Assembly (NCBI GenBank): GCA_000727475.1
Contig: KL647302.1
Coordinates: 258,657-322,656 of the forward strand
Direction of reading: 5' to 3'
Origin: Sarcocystis neurona
Lineage: Eukaryota; Apicomplexa; Conoidasida; Eucoccidiorida; Sarcocystidae
Length of the DNA stretch: 64,000 nucleotides
Shown: positions 34,470 through 48,100 of the stretch, one piece after another
How the letters are laid out: every line of letters starts with the position of its first letter
Numbering within the stretch: position 1 is the first letter of the stretch
Made by a program: the position numbers and the translations under genes
The notes under the pieces: generated by a model
What the model saw: only the letters and a program-made list of their open reading frames with translations
The model's database searches: none
Told to the model about the DNA's origin: nothing

Positions 34470-35357
34470 CTTACGCGTGTACCTGTATATCTCCAGTACA
34501 CGTAGATATGAGGTATATTCTCTTCCATTATAATGCATACGTACGAGTATCCACCCGACCCAGCAGTGTGTATCCACGCACAAACATGCTCGCGTACTCG
34601 TGCTTATAATGCGGTACCACCGATACAGGTCCCCTGACATATGTCTATATATATATATGTGTAACCATATCTGTTTGTGGATCTGTCTATGAGTACGTCC
34701 ACACATCTGCATATATATATATATATGTATGTACACATTTGTGTACGTATGTGCGACTGTACCCGCATACAAACGGAGACGTACACATGTGAGTAACGAC
34801 GGAGTGAACGAAGCAAAGGCGCTCCCCCCCCCCCCCAACCACCTCACCAACAGAGAGATAAATGTATACTGAGGGAGACAGAAAGAGAAGAAGCGGTGCG
34901 TCCCGTTTCAAGTATTATGCCGCGTGTGGCTGGTGTAGCAGGTGATTCGAGCCACAAGCAGACAAAATTCTCGTTTGATTGTGCGCGCGTCTTGGTGTCG
35001 CATCTCGACACTCCAGCGCGTACGCACCGCAGATACACCTATGCATTGTTGCGCGCGCGTGTACTCTCGGGTATTAATCACTGGCCCACTCAGTGTGTAG
35101 CTTAGCCACACGATCTCTTACAAATTCTGCGTCATATAACACTCAAAAATGAAATAAAAGCACGTTTACGTTAAACGCACACAGGCGCATACGCATTGGA
35201 CTTCACAAAGAGCACAGTGGGATATACATGTATGTATATATATATATATACGTGTGTATTCGTATGTGTATGCGGAAGAGAAAAACACACCTAAACGAGG
35301 ATACACTTGAACGTCCTTTTATACGCAAACACATGAATACAGACGAAGCAGTGTATG

Positions 35358-36117
35358 TCAAAGGTCAGGCTTGAACCGGAAAAAGAAGTGCCCCCGGACG
35401 ATACAAGCAAAAGGCCCTCCCCATACTGGTCGCTGCGGCGCGACATGCGCCATGAATAACCAGTACTTCAGCTGCCGCGTCGCTTCCGGCGTTGCTGCTT
35501 TGAGATTCTGCTGGTCTTGCAGCTCCTGCTGACCAGTTTCTGCTCGTGCTGCTGCCTTCGCTGCATCCGCTTGTGCTGTTGCGGAATTCTGCTGCTCCTG
35601 CAGCTGCTGTTGACCAGCGTTTGCTAGTGCTGCTGCCGTCGCTGCGTCCTCCTGTTCAGCGTCGTCTTTGCCTTCATTCGCAGGCACAGTGTTGGGCCAC
35701 TGTTCGGGCCTTAGTCGAAGTCTCCTGCGAGCTGTCGACGTTTGACTTCACGTCCTGTTGCCGCATCTTCGGTGTAGCTGTCGCCGCTGAGTCTTTCACG
35801 TCTCGGATGCAGCTGCTAATACAGGTTCTCCTGGTACATCAGCTGCTACTGTTGCCGCTATTCTCTACGCCTCTGGCTGCTCCGGCACGGGCTGCTCCTG
35901 CTACCATATTTGTGCTACACTTTGTCCTCTCTGCGGCTCCTGCTACTCCCGCAGCTGTCCCGTTGCGTCCCCTGGTCGCGCTTCTGCCGTTGCAAATTCT
36001 CTCCTGCTGTTTCTTCTCCGCTGCTACTGTCAGTGCTTGTACCTACCTCAGCTGCTCCTGCTTCCAGTAGGACGTTCGCTTCCGCTGCTGCTGGTCTTCA
36101 ACATGATTCCCCTGCAT
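35358..36117 (-). CDS. Candidate small two-exon gene, Gln/Ala-rich, unknown function
   Basis: The firm part is the exon 35724-35358 on the minus strand. It encodes LRPEQWPNTVPANEGKDDAE, Ala/Gln helix-like repeats (GQQQLQEQQNSATAQADAAK), then RQLKYWLFMAHVAPQRPVW and a C-terminal HFFFRFKPDL, followed by TGA. An acceptor (CTCGCAG) precedes 35724. A strong donor, GTAGGT, begins at 36046. An exon from ATG 36117 to 36047 (MQGNHVEDQQQ to WKQEQL) joins in phase, giving about 145 residues. That first exon overlaps the last codons of the WDR6-like frame in another phase. The true first exon may therefore lie elsewhere, or this may be an alternative 3' end of the WDR6-like transcript. No domain is recognised. 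Confidence 0.35.
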
Positions 36118-39100
36118 GCAGATGGACAGCAAGACATTCCATGCCTCCGCCACCGCCGACAACGCACACGCGGGCAATCGCCTCTGCTGCAGCTGCTCCA
36201 GTAGCTTTCTTCTTCCCACCGCAACAACCACAGCTGCTGCTGTTGCATCTAATGTACTTCGATTCAGGCATAATAGAACAGACGTCTAAATCAGTCACGC
36301 CAGCTACCGAGCACTTCGCTGCTGCCAGTCTCTCTGCATATATCCCACTTCTTCGTCCTCGACCGCTGTCTGCTGCTGCTTTCGAGCTATAGGGGCAGCC
36401 GTCGCAGGAGGACAAGCCAGACAGCACTAGTACCCCCTCCCCCCACACCTTCACATGGGGCTGCCGCCTGCTCCTGCTGCCAGTATCTGTCCTGGCGCCG
36501 CACACAGCAACACTCGCTGCGCTACGTCGATCCATAAGTCTAGCGATTCTGCTGCTCTGCCACTCCACCCTCCTGCTGCTATTTTTACCTAGAAAAGAGA
36601 GCGCAGACAGCGTGCTACACGCGCACCGCCACCTGCTGCTGCTATTCTTGAGTTTGCTGTTGCGCTCACTATGCCTTGCATCCGAGCAGCACACAGCAGT
36701 CATCTGAATCAGATCGCTCGGGCTGCTGCTCCTTGAATACCAGTCGCAAGCACCTTGTGAGAAACGCACGGCGTCCCCTTTGCTGGTTCCACTGCCGCAG
36801 CTTATACTGCTAGGGGTTTTTCTGTTGCTCTTGCTGCTACTTTTGCTGGAGCTGCTACCTGATTTGACACCCCACACCTGTACAACACGGTCAAAGCCTG
36901 CCGTGACTACGAGAGAAGGAGAGATGAATCTGCAGGCGCGTGCAGAGGATGCATGCGCGTTGTCAACTCTGCACGCGGACAGCACGCGGAGCGTAAATGC
37001 AGCAGATGCTCCTCTATTCAGTCGAAGAAATACCGGGGTTCCTGGCCTAGATGAGGCTCCTCCCCTTGCTCCTGTAAGGGTTGCAGCTTGTACAGCTCCT
37101 GCCGCAGAACCTTCAAAAGCAGCCCCGGCATCACGACAACGACTGCGAGTATCTTTACTGGAAAGAGGGTGAGCACGCGGAACGGTGGCAGCAGCAGCGG
37201 CACCAGCGCCGCACGTAGCCGCACACGCAGCAGAAGCACCAGTGTGTGCAAGAGAAGCAGCACACAACCTGACACCAGGAGTAGGGTGTACTGTAAATTG
37301 TACGAGCAGCTGCTGCACCGTGACCGCTTGGTCATCGCCGCATGATGCAACTTGCACCTCCCAAACACGTGTAAACGAGAACGCTCCTCTCGCCTGATAT
37401 GCTGCAGTGCAGCATACATCAGGCGAACACGCAGCAGCGCAGCACGCAGTAGCGGATGCATAACGTGTGACAGCAGGCGGCGCAGCACCGGCACCGCATT
37501 CAGGAGCATCAGCCGTAAAAACAGCACCAACGGATGCTGCAGAAATACATGCGACACTACGAGACACAGCAGCCGACTGCGCTGCAGCAGGACACGCAGC
37601 AGCAACGCGGGCAGCAGTGTCACACGCAGAACCGCCTTCACGAGAAATTGCAAGATACTGTGGCGCACGAGAAGAAGTAACAGCAGAAGACGCAGGTCTG
37701 CGTGTAGCAACCGCTGCCGACGTAGCTGCCGCAACGGTGGAAGGGCGGCGGGAGACACGCACAACGGACCCAATATAGGGCGGAAGTAAAGCATCCTGCT
37801 GCTGTTCCACTGCTTTATGTGGCAGGCGTGTAGACACCTCTTCGTTCCCTTTCACCTGCTGCGGCTGCTTATCATCTCGCTGCTGCTTCGCCTCCTGGCG
37901 GGTTTCCGTCTGGTGCGGTTTCTCGTGTGGCTGCCCACGCTGCTTGTACTCGCCTTCGTCTTGTCCCTGCTGCTGCCTCTTTGTCTGTTGCTGACAGTAC
38001 TTCCGTTTCTGCTCCGTCTGTAATTCTGCTGGCCACATTCGTACCTCCTGATGCTGCGCGTTCTCGTCTACGAGTTCGTTTTTATCTTGCACCGAGTGCA
38101 TTTCGAACTGTTGTTGACCTGCTCCTTGGTTGTTTTCCCGCCGCTGCTGCTGCTCTTCGCCGAAAGCGAGCAACTTGTGACGAAGTGTCGAGCCAGAGTT
38201 TGCGCAGCAGCAAACGGCAGAACGCACCACAGCAGCAGTAGACGACGACGACGCAACACGTGGTGCAGCGGAGGCACGACGACAAGTAGCGGAACGCGAC
38301 GCAACTTCTGCTGCACGCGCAGACTCTTCCTCGCAGGAAGGACCAGACACAGTAGCAAACGAGGTGCAGCAAGAGTCGCAGCCACCGGCGCAGCACCTGC
38401 AGCGATCCAAGTGGCAGCCGCACCCGTCAGGGCTGCAGCCGCCGTCCTCGCACAACCGGCACGCGGAATCGTCGCAAGCAGAGGAAGCGGAGCAGCACCT
38501 AGGAGCATACGAAGATGAAATGCGGGAAGGGGAATGAGGAGGGATGCAGCAGCATTGACTGGAAAAAAAGAAACACTCGGTGTGACGCAGTACAACATCA
38601 AGGGCGTTCACGCCGCACTGGTGCGCCGGCAGCTGGGCTACTGGCAGCAGCAGAGGATGTCCAAGAGACGAAGGACATGCTTCAGCAGCAACCAGAGAAT
38701 TCGTTTCTTCCGCGCTCCTCGCCGCTGGTGCTGGTTTAGTGGCTGCACCTGCCGACGCTGTTGCAGGTGTTGCCTCGCCTGCGTCAACCGCTGTTGTTGT
38801 AGCTGCTGCTGCTGCAGTTGCCTCTTCACCCTCTTCACCCGCTGCTGCTGCCACTGTCGCGAGGGTGGCAGCGATGCTCCCGCCGGTAAGTCCAGAGAGG
38901 AGCAGGACCGGATGCGCAGCAGCCAGTGTTCTGCAAGCCGTTGCTGCAGCTCCTGCCGCTGCTATTGCTTCACTACATAATGACCAACATTTAAACCCGC
39001 TGCTATTTGCTTCTGCTTCTTTATGACTTACTCGTAAATTTGCAGACTCTTCTTCCATAGTCTCTGCTCCTCCTTCTTGCCTCTCTTCTCCTCCTGCGTC

Positions 39101-42100
39101 AGGTTCTGCCTCTTTCTCTGCTTTTCCTTCTCTCGCTCGCATTTCTTCCTTTCCCTGTCCTCCTCGATCTCCCTCTGTCTCTCTTCTTCCTTCATGTGTC
39201 TCGATTCGATCTAGTCCGCTAGTCCACAAATCAGCAGCGGGTGTATCACTGCTGGCGTCGCCTCTGCTGCAAGAATCCCTGCTGTTTTCACTCACACTGG
39301 TGCCCCCACTACTGGTGATGCTTCCGCTAGCTCTTTTCTCCATATCTTCGCTAAACGCACTACTTTTTCTCTCCCCACTGTTATTAAAACAGATACATTC
39401 GTCACTCGCGCCACCGCTCCTACTAACGTCTCCCTTCTCTGCGTGGACACCGGAGGAGGCGCAGCACCAGTGTGCCGAGTCGATTGGTTCCCACTCATCT
39501 GGCGCGCTGCAGGACGGTGCAGCCGCTGCAGGTGACCGACGACGAGAAGGGGACGGGTGGGCAGGAGGTGTAGCACAGGAGGATCGGGAGCTGCAGGCAG
39601 AAGACGCAGCAGCGGCACGCGGAAGACTCGTTCGTTGAATCTTTCTGCTGAAGTGCCACGCGCCGGCAGCAGCAGCAGCACTACGTGCACTGCCCCAGCA
39701 GCAACAATCTCGCAGGGATACGACTTGCAAGCAGAGACTCGGTGACGGCAACGAGATGCTGCTGCATCGCTTTAAGCCCTCCTTCACTACTTCGCAGCAA
39801 AACTCTTCCTGGTGATCTTCCTCTTCTAGTTCTATCCTGTTTTCTCCTCCTCCGCTTCCAAGTTGATGCTGCGTATCCTCCAGCTGCTCCTGTCGCGCTG
39901 GTCGCAGCAGCACACTGTCCGACCGCTGCTGCCACTGCTGATTCCTCGAGAAGACCGAAGCAGAAGTAGATGAAGCAGCCGCAGCAGGTTGAACATCAAC
40001 ACATTCCGAAGCAGCAGAATCAGCAGCAGAGGCAACACTGATGAGAAGAGGAGCTGCAGCAGAGGCGTCACACGCAGTGACACTATCTGCAGCAGGGGAA
40101 GACGTAGCGGCAGGGACACAAGCAGCAGCAGGAGGAAACGTCGCAGGAGAAAGCGGTGAAAATGAGGGAGCAGACGCAGAACGGGCAGGCAATGACGCAG
40201 TACTCTTGATCAAGCCAGAAGTTGCGTACCGAGAGGTAGCAAGCGTTCTGCGACAAAGCAACTTGGTCGAGTAGGACGATACAACTGCAGCGGAGTCAAC
40301 GGCCCAGAAATGAACGTGCAGTGTCTCTTGCAGGTGAGACGAATGAGCAGCAGCACCAGCAACAAAAGCAGGAACACGAGATGCCGCAGCATCAGGGGCA
40401 CCACATGCGGCAGCACCAGAAGCAGCATACGCAGCAAAACCTGAAGAAGCAGACGAAGCAGGAAGAGCAGGAACAGGCGAAGGAGCCGCAGAAGTTGTAC
40501 GAACAGTAGCACCACGGTGGTGCACAGGTGACGCGCAACATTCAGAAGCAGACGCAGCAGCACTGGCGGTAACCATGTTAGTGAGAGAGGCGGCGGGAGC
40601 AACAGGAGCAACATGTGCGGCAGACAAAGCCATGAGAGCACCACCTTGCCCCTGCTGCTGCCCCTTCGCCCCACACGGAAAAACCTCCCGCTGCTGCTTT
40701 TCCCTCTCCTGCAGCAGCTGCTGCTGTCCGTGTTGGTATTGCTGCTGCCGTTTAGCTTGCTGCTGCTGCTGCATTCTGCTGCTGCTTTCAACAAAGAGGA
40801 AACCAGCTACGTCATTAATTCGCACGTCTGTTCCTCCTCCTCTTGTCGAGTAAATTTTCGTGCAAAGGTGAATTAAAGGCGGCAACAGAACCGCGCCCCT
40901 TGTTGTTCTTGTTTCTCCCTTTGCCGCCTGTGAGTCTGTCGCCGTTGCGCCTCGTCCGTCGTCTTCTGTAGCCACGATTATCGGAGACTTTTTCTCTCCC
41001 CGTCTCGGAGCTCCTCTTGGTTCTGCTGCTGCTCCTTCTCCTCTCGTTGTTGCTCCTAATGCCCCTGCTCTTCCCGGTGCTGCAGTTTGAGTAACGTTGA
41101 CTTGGAAGAGGCTCAACGTATTGCGTGCCCCTGCAGCCACTAGAAGGCGAGGGAGTCTCCTAATCACGTGACCGCCGGGTAGTGGAGCTGCTGCTGCATC
41201 AGCGGCCCCATCTGCTTCTCGAAGCGCTGCTGCGAGTGGGCCTACTGCTGCTGGTGCGAACCCTGCTGCTGTCTTCGCTGATACCTTTGCTCGTGCGCCT
41301 CCCGCTGCTGCTTCAGCATGTGTGGCGACAGCTGCTGCTGCTGTGGCCGCAGCTTCGCTTCGCCCTGCTGCTGCAGCGGATATGGTTGATCTTACGCCTG
41401 CTGCTGGTGCACCTGCTCTTGTTGGTTGTCCCGCGGCTGCGCGGACGGCGGCACAGTTGTACTCTTTACATAGCTGCAACAGTCGTACTGTCCGTACAGC
41501 TGCGACGTGGTGCACGGCTGTCTGTAACACACGCAGCGCATACCTGCTGCTCGGTTGCCGCTGCTCGTCACCCTTGCTCTTGCGTTGCTGTTGCTGCCCT
41601 GCAAGCCTCATATGGTGCTGCAGCAGCAGCTGCTGCTCGTCTTGCAACCTTCTCTCGCCTGGCTGCTGTTCTTGCTCCAAGTTATTGCTGCCTTCTCCGT
41701 GTGTTTGCTGCAAGGTAGTGCCGCATTGCTCCTGCTGCTGCTGGCGCTGCTGCTCCACCTCCCAGTGGTGCGGCTCCCACTGCCGCCAGCTGCTGGCGCA
41801 CTGGTGCGCCTGCTGCAGCACGCCGAGTTGCGCAATTTTGATGGCGTTGTCTTCGCCTCCAGTGCAAAAAGTTGATTCGTTCAACCAGCACACGCTGCGC
41901 ACCGCACGTCCGTGAAACCCCGGGTTTAGGGCTAGCGAAGCTCCCGTCCCCGCTGCTGCCACTTCGACTTCCTCTATTTCTACTGCTGCTTCCACTGCCG
42001 ATTCTGCTGCTGCACCCTCCTGTAGTTCACAGACCCGCGAGAAACCTTCTTCTTCGTCTGCCGCTGCCGCGGTTACTTCGTCAGCTCCTACGACGCACCC

Positions 42101-45100
42101 ATTACCAACATTCACGCATCTCCTCTCCCGTTGTCGAGCTCTGCTGCTGCTCCTGCTGTCCCTCTTTCCCTTGATGCTGTTATTCCTGTGACTGCCAATG
42201 GAACTGCGACGACTGCTGATGCCATCCTCGGTGCTGGTGTCGCTAATGCTCCTCTGCCTACTGCTGCTGCTGCAAGCCGCGTCACCACTGCTGCTGTCAT
42301 GCGCTTGGCTCACGCCGCAGCCGCTTCCAGCGGCCGGCCACCAGAGACTCTTGAGAAGCAGTTGGTCTCTGTAAGCGTACACGAAAGTGAACGCGCCAGT
42401 GTGCTGGTGGAGGAAGAAACTCATCGGATGTCTCGGTCCTTTGCAACGCAGCTGCAGCAGTTGCATTTGATGCTTTAGCTCCTGCACCACCAGCTCCTGC
42501 TGCACAAATCCACATAGCCAGTAGTTCGAGAGGACGTCAACCGATTCCTCCTCCCTTCTAACACCGTCGCGACTGTTACGTGCGGCGCTGGTGCTGCTGC
42601 TGTGGTAGGCGTATCCTAGGCTGCTACTGCTTGTGCAGGTGGCGCACCCTTTGGTGCTGCCGCCGCTGCTGCTGCTGCTCCTCTTCCAGGGGACGACGGA
42701 AGAGAAGGAAAACGATTTAAAGGGCGCAGGAAGAAGGTGGTGTGCCGCGCTGACGTGTGCAATATTTCCCACTGCACAGAGTACAGTTAACCGCACCTGC
42801 ATGTCTTGTGTCACTGTTGTTGCTTTGGCTGCCGCTGTTGTGGTATCTGCTGCTGCTGCTCTTGGGTCTGCCTCTGATGGCGGCAACTGCCGGTCTTCCT
42901 GCTCATAAACAACGAGCCGCAACAGCAACACTTTGCCATCGCCTCCGCAGGACAGCAACAGCGAACCGTGGGACACCAGCTGCAATACCTTTGCGCTGCC
43001 ATGTGCTGCTGTAATGCCTCCTGATTCGTCAATCCACGCCCGTGCCTGGTGCCACGCCCAGCGGCTGTTGCTTCTTCTCCTCTCCACCATACTGACGCCG
43101 CTTCCCTCTGCTGCAGCTCGGCTGCAACCTTCTGCGGCCGTTGTCGTTGGGGGCGGCAAAAAGAGGCCTGCGGCTCCCCGGGAGGCCGGCACTGCTGTCA
43201 CTGCCACTGCTGCTCCTTCTTCTGCTGCTGGACATACTGACGCCGCTGCGGTTGCTTCAAAAGCAGTGGCCAACGTAGCAGCCACTCCTACACTCACGCC
43301 GTCGCCACTGGGCACCGGCTCCCCTCCTGGCTGCGTTGCCACGAAGGGCCCAGACTGTTGCTGCCGCTGTTTCCTCCTAAACTGTTGCTGCCGCTGTTCG
43401 AACTGCAGCTGCCCCCCATGTTGGTGGTCCTCTCGCTGCTGTTGCTGCTGCTCATCCTGTCGCTGCTCATCTTGCTGCTTCTGCCGCTGTTCACCTTGCT
43501 GCGGCTGCTGGTGTCTGTGCTGCTGTCGTTGCTCTGCATCCCAACTAATGTGCTGCCTCTCTGCTGCAGGCACGGCCACATGGACAAGGTGGATGGAGCC
43601 GCCTTCGTCTCCCAACAAGAGCAGCAAACGGAGTACGAGTCGCGGTCGACTAAATTTCTGCAGCTGCCCCTGCTGCTGGAACTGCCGCTGCAGCGCAGTG
43701 TGCTTCTGTCGTCCTTCTACACTCCTCCTCAGTCCACTTGATTGCTCCTGTCTTTGTTGCTGGCATTCCAGCTGCTGCTCCTGAGACTCTGGACTTTGTC
43801 CGCGCTGCTGTTGTTGCAGGTGCTTCCGCTGTGCCTGCTGGGGCTGCTCTCCCTTTCCTTGCTGCTCCTCTTCTTGGTATGGTTCCTGCTCCTGCTGCTC
43901 ACGTTGCAGCTGCTCACCTTGGAAAGGCTGCTGCGGGTGCTCATCGACGCGAATGCACCCTAGAGGAAGGCAGCTAAACAGTCGCACGGTGTTCTGCGTG
44001 CGGGGTCGCTCACGCTGCTTCTTCCTACGTGCTTCTTCTGAAAACAAAGAAATTGTCACTTCTCCGAAACAGTGGGGTGTACACACGCCGCAGACGCTCT
44101 GCTGGTGCTGCTGCACAAGACACTTCTCGAGAGCCGGCGTACACACACTGCAAGCGTCGCCGACCGGCCGATGCACCCCAGCAGCACTCAGGAAATCACA
44201 CGTAACGGCAAGCCGAGGAAGAGGGCCGCTATGCCCGTCCCCGCTGTTCTTGCGGCTGCGCGCTGTGCTACCGTCGTCTTCAGTGAAAGCGTGGTTCGCG
44301 GGTTTGCTGCTGCTAACGACTTTGCCGGTGCCTTCGCTACCGCAGAACGTGTGCTCGCTGCTGTTGGTGTCGCTGCTGCTGCTTTTAACGCTTCTGTTGA
44401 TGTCGTGGCGAGTGCCGCCGCTGTTGCAGCAGTCTACGCCTGCGCTGCAGAAGTGCCACAGAAGGAGACGCCCCGTATGGTCACACGCCACGGCCACTGC
44501 CTCATCTGAGTGCGTGCGCTTTTCTTCGTGTCCTTGCGTCTGCAACGTCAACATCCGCGTCTGCTGCTGTTTCGACATCAAGCCTTGCTTCTCGTGAAAT
44601 AATTGAGTTTCTGCTTCTTGCTGCTGCTGGGGCTCTTGCCGGAGACGCTTCTCAGTGAGCTGCCGCTGCTGCCCCTGCACAGCTAGAAACTCTCCTTCTT
44701 CCTGCAGCTGGAGCTCAGAGGCTGCGCCAGCCACAGCATCGCCATTAGCCAAATGCGGTGCCGCTCTGGTGCTGCCGCGAGAACAGTTTCTCCTAGCACA
44801 TTTTTGGCTAACCACTGAGCTGCTACTTTGACTGCCTTGTCTGGCGCTGCTGCTGCCCCTGAGGAGAGTCCTGCTTCTGGGATCGCTTATAGCAGTGCTG
44901 CTGCTATCACCGCTGAAGGGGCTGCAGCTGTTACTCTTCTTGCATCTTCCGGCGTTGTCGCTATTGTGCATATCGCGGTTTGTGCCGCCGCTGGTGTAGC
45001 AGGCGTTGTTGCATCTGCTCCGGCTTAGTAAGCCGCATGTGTCCGAGGAGCCCGACAGCAGAGCATGGTAAACCCCAATAGGTCCTTTAGTCAGCAGCTG

Positions 45101-48100
45101 CTGCAGGCATTCGTTTTTCATCTCGCCAGTTGTAGCACCAGCAGCAGCGGTAACAGCAGCAGCAGCACACACTGAAGCGGCCGATTCACGCAAAGCACTC
45201 GAAGGAGTATCGGCAGCAGCAGCAGGAGTAGGATGACCAGCAGCTGCAACAGCAGGAATGCCAGTCACGGGGCAGGGCACGAGAAAAAGATTAGCAACGC
45301 GTGCCTGATAGAACGCAGAGATCGGATGCAGCAGCAGGCCTTCAGAGACACCCTGCGTTTCCACACGCGCCGTATCCATGATACGTTTTTCGTCCTGGTT
45401 CTGTTGCTGCATTCTTCCCCACCGCTCACGGTGCATCTGCTGCTGTCCGTACCTTTCCTGCTGTTGGTGTCGCCCTTCTTCGTATTGCCGCAGCGTCTCC
45501 TCCCACGGGTGGTGCTGCTCTTCTTCCCTCTGCTGCTGCAGTCTGTCCGTTTGCTGCTGAGGCTGCGTCTTCAACTGTTGCCGCCGCTGCAGCTGCTGCT
45601 GCGCGTTTATCGCAGATGTAAGAGAGAAAAAAAGGACCCCTCCATCTGCGCATCCGCAGCCAATCCAGTCGTCAACGACGCGCATGCAAGTAATTACTCC
45701 CTTCACAGTCGCCAGGAGTACAGAGGCGCACGTGGAGCTGCTGTTGTCGTGTCTGCTGGATTCCGCAGCGCCCCTGCTGCCGTCGCTATGAACCAGAACC
45801 TCTCGGAACCCCTTGGTACTGCTGCTGCCGCTGTTGCTCACGCTTTCTTCCCCCGGAATACTGCCGCGTCTGCTGCTGCCACAACTGCTGTTGCTGCTGC
45901 TGCCACGACTGCTGTTGCTGCTGCTGCCACAACTGCTGTTGCCGCTGCTGCCACAACTGCTGTTGCTGCTGCTGCCACAACTGCTGTTGCTGCTGCTGCC
46001 ACAACTGCTGTTGCTGCTGCTGTCGCTGCTGTAACAGCTCCGGCTATGACGGAACGCAGAGCTGCTGCCGCTGCTGCTCCTGTTGCTTGAAAGTATATCG
46101 GCAACGCTACTACTGCTGTTTCCTCCTCCAGCAAAGTTGAGCACAAAAATCCGCCCTCGATTCGTTGCGACAACCGCCTGGTTGTACCGCAGTAGAACGA
46201 CTTCTCGTATGAAGTCGCCTTGCTGTTGCTGTTGCTGCTGCTGCTGCTCTTTTCCATCGCACTCAACGCTGGAACCAATCATGTTGCCACAAACAGACCC
46301 TCTGCTCCTCCTCTTCATCTCCTCGTTCGTCTTCGTGCTGCTGTTGCTTGTCATACCATTACGAGAGTCGCCCTTCGAGATGTTCCTGCCGCCGCCGCTG
46401 CCGCCGTTGCTGCACGCGCTCTCACTGCTGGTGGCGCCGCTGCTACTGCTGCTGCTGCCGCTTTTCTTGGTGCCGCCGTCAACAGCGTGATTCCCACCCG
46501 CTATCGCAATCCCGCTACCACTGCTGCTGCGATCGGTGCTACTGTCGACACCGCCATGGCTTCTCTCCCTGTTGCTGCTGGCTTCGTTGCTGCCGCTCCT
46601 ACTGCTGCTGCTCTTGCTCCCGTTGTCACTGCTAATGGTGTTTCCGTTCCTGCTGCCGCTGCTAGAGCAGTCAGTGTACAACGTTGTGGGGAAGATTGGA
46701 CACGTCCACACGACGTCCGCTGCCGCGTGGGTCGCCGCTGTCCCACGCCGCTCCTGTAGACTGCTGCGAGCCTCTGTGCCTTGGCAGTAGGTGCTGCTCC
46801 TGCTGCGCACCTCTCCGACACTCTTCTCTTCAGAGGTGCTGCTGCTGCTGCAGGCTTTCTCCGCTGCTGGTGGCACTTCCTCAACAACTGCTGTCCCTCC
46901 TACAGCTGCGGCGCGTATCCGCTGTCGGGGTTCAGACGTTTCCGTTCCTGCTCCTCTTGATGTAGTTGTCGCTATCGCGGTGCTTGGTGCTGCTGCTTCT
47001 GCTGCTCTGACCTCTGCTAGCGTGTGGGCCGTCGCTGCAGCAGTGGCTGCTTCTTCGACTGCTGCTGGCACTTGCTGCTGGAGTAACAGCTCCTGATGTA
47101 TGGCGGACAGCAGCAAAGGCAAATCCGTCGAGTCCCATATTTTTGCGTCTCCGTCTTCTCCTCCCGTCGCAACGAAGAAGCGTCGCTGCTGAAAAACTTG
47201 ACTAATCTCAACTCCCTGCTGCTGCTGTACTGCTGCCATCTGAAGCATCCTCATGTGTAACGCCTTCGTTGACTTTTGTGTCTCATCCTGTTGCTGCCGC
47301 TCCTTCTTCTTCTGCGCGTGTATTTGTCCCGCCTGTCGTTGTTGCTGCTGCTCTCCCTCTTCTTCGTGCTGCAGCTGTGTTCCCTGCTCCTGCTTCTGCG
47401 GCTGCCGCTGTTCGGTTTCCTCCTGCTGAATTTCGTGCCGCTCTCGCAACCACTGTTTCTCCTGCTGTTGCCTTTGTTGTTGCTGCTGCTCCGGTGCCAG
47501 CTGCTGTTGCAACTGCTCTAGCTGCTGCTGTTGCTGCGAGGTGAAGATGGCAATGCTGCGCACCCCCCTTCCAACATGACCCCACAACGTGTAAATGCAT
47601 CTCCCACTGGTAGGAGACCACACACGACACGTAGAGTCTTCGCCAGCAGAAAACAGAAACTGTTGCTTCATTCTACTGGCAAATACGGCTTCCCTCGCAA
47701 TGGCTGCTGCTGCTGCTGCGTCGCTGGAACTGTTGCTGAGCCGGTTGCCATCTGCTGCAGCAGTCACTGCCGCTACTGCTGTGGCATGCACGGCACTCGT
47801 TGCCAAATCTGCTGCAGCTGCAGCTGCTGCAGCTGCTGCTACTGCCTTGTGTGTGCTGCCGGCGAGACGTACTTGAGACGCCTCTACTGCTTCATCGTTT
47901 GCTGCGGCCTCAGCAGCAGCCGCAGCGCAGCCACTGGCGAGCAGTGGAACGGCTGTGCTGGCTAGCGAAAAGGCAGCACCAGCAGCAGAGGCGTCCGGAA
48001 GAGTACACGAGCGAAGCGCACGAGAAACAGCAGAAGAAGCAGCAGCTGCGTCTGCAAGGCGAGTGGTGGCGGTCACAGAAAGCGAAGCAGCTCCTTGAGT

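Larger units (their letters stand above)
32668..35357. other. Convergent intergenic region rich in microsatellites
   Basis: This interval lies between the 3' end of the plus-strand GT8 gene and the minus-strand genes. It contains (AT)n at 32783-32802, (AC)n at 32959-32985, several TATA runs at 33530-33890, (AT)n at 34445-34469 and a 13-C run at 34824-34836. No credible gene is visible; frames are Tyr/Ile/His/Val runs. The region 33060-33260 is mixed sequence with no recognisable product. Confidence 0.7.

Noticed and set aside
45233..46090. 285-codon plus-strand ORF, and other Leu/Cys/Ala-rich plus frames across 36-52 kb
   Set aside because: These are antisense shadows of the WDR6-like gene, with CTG/TGC/GCT runs read as Leu, Cys and Ala.
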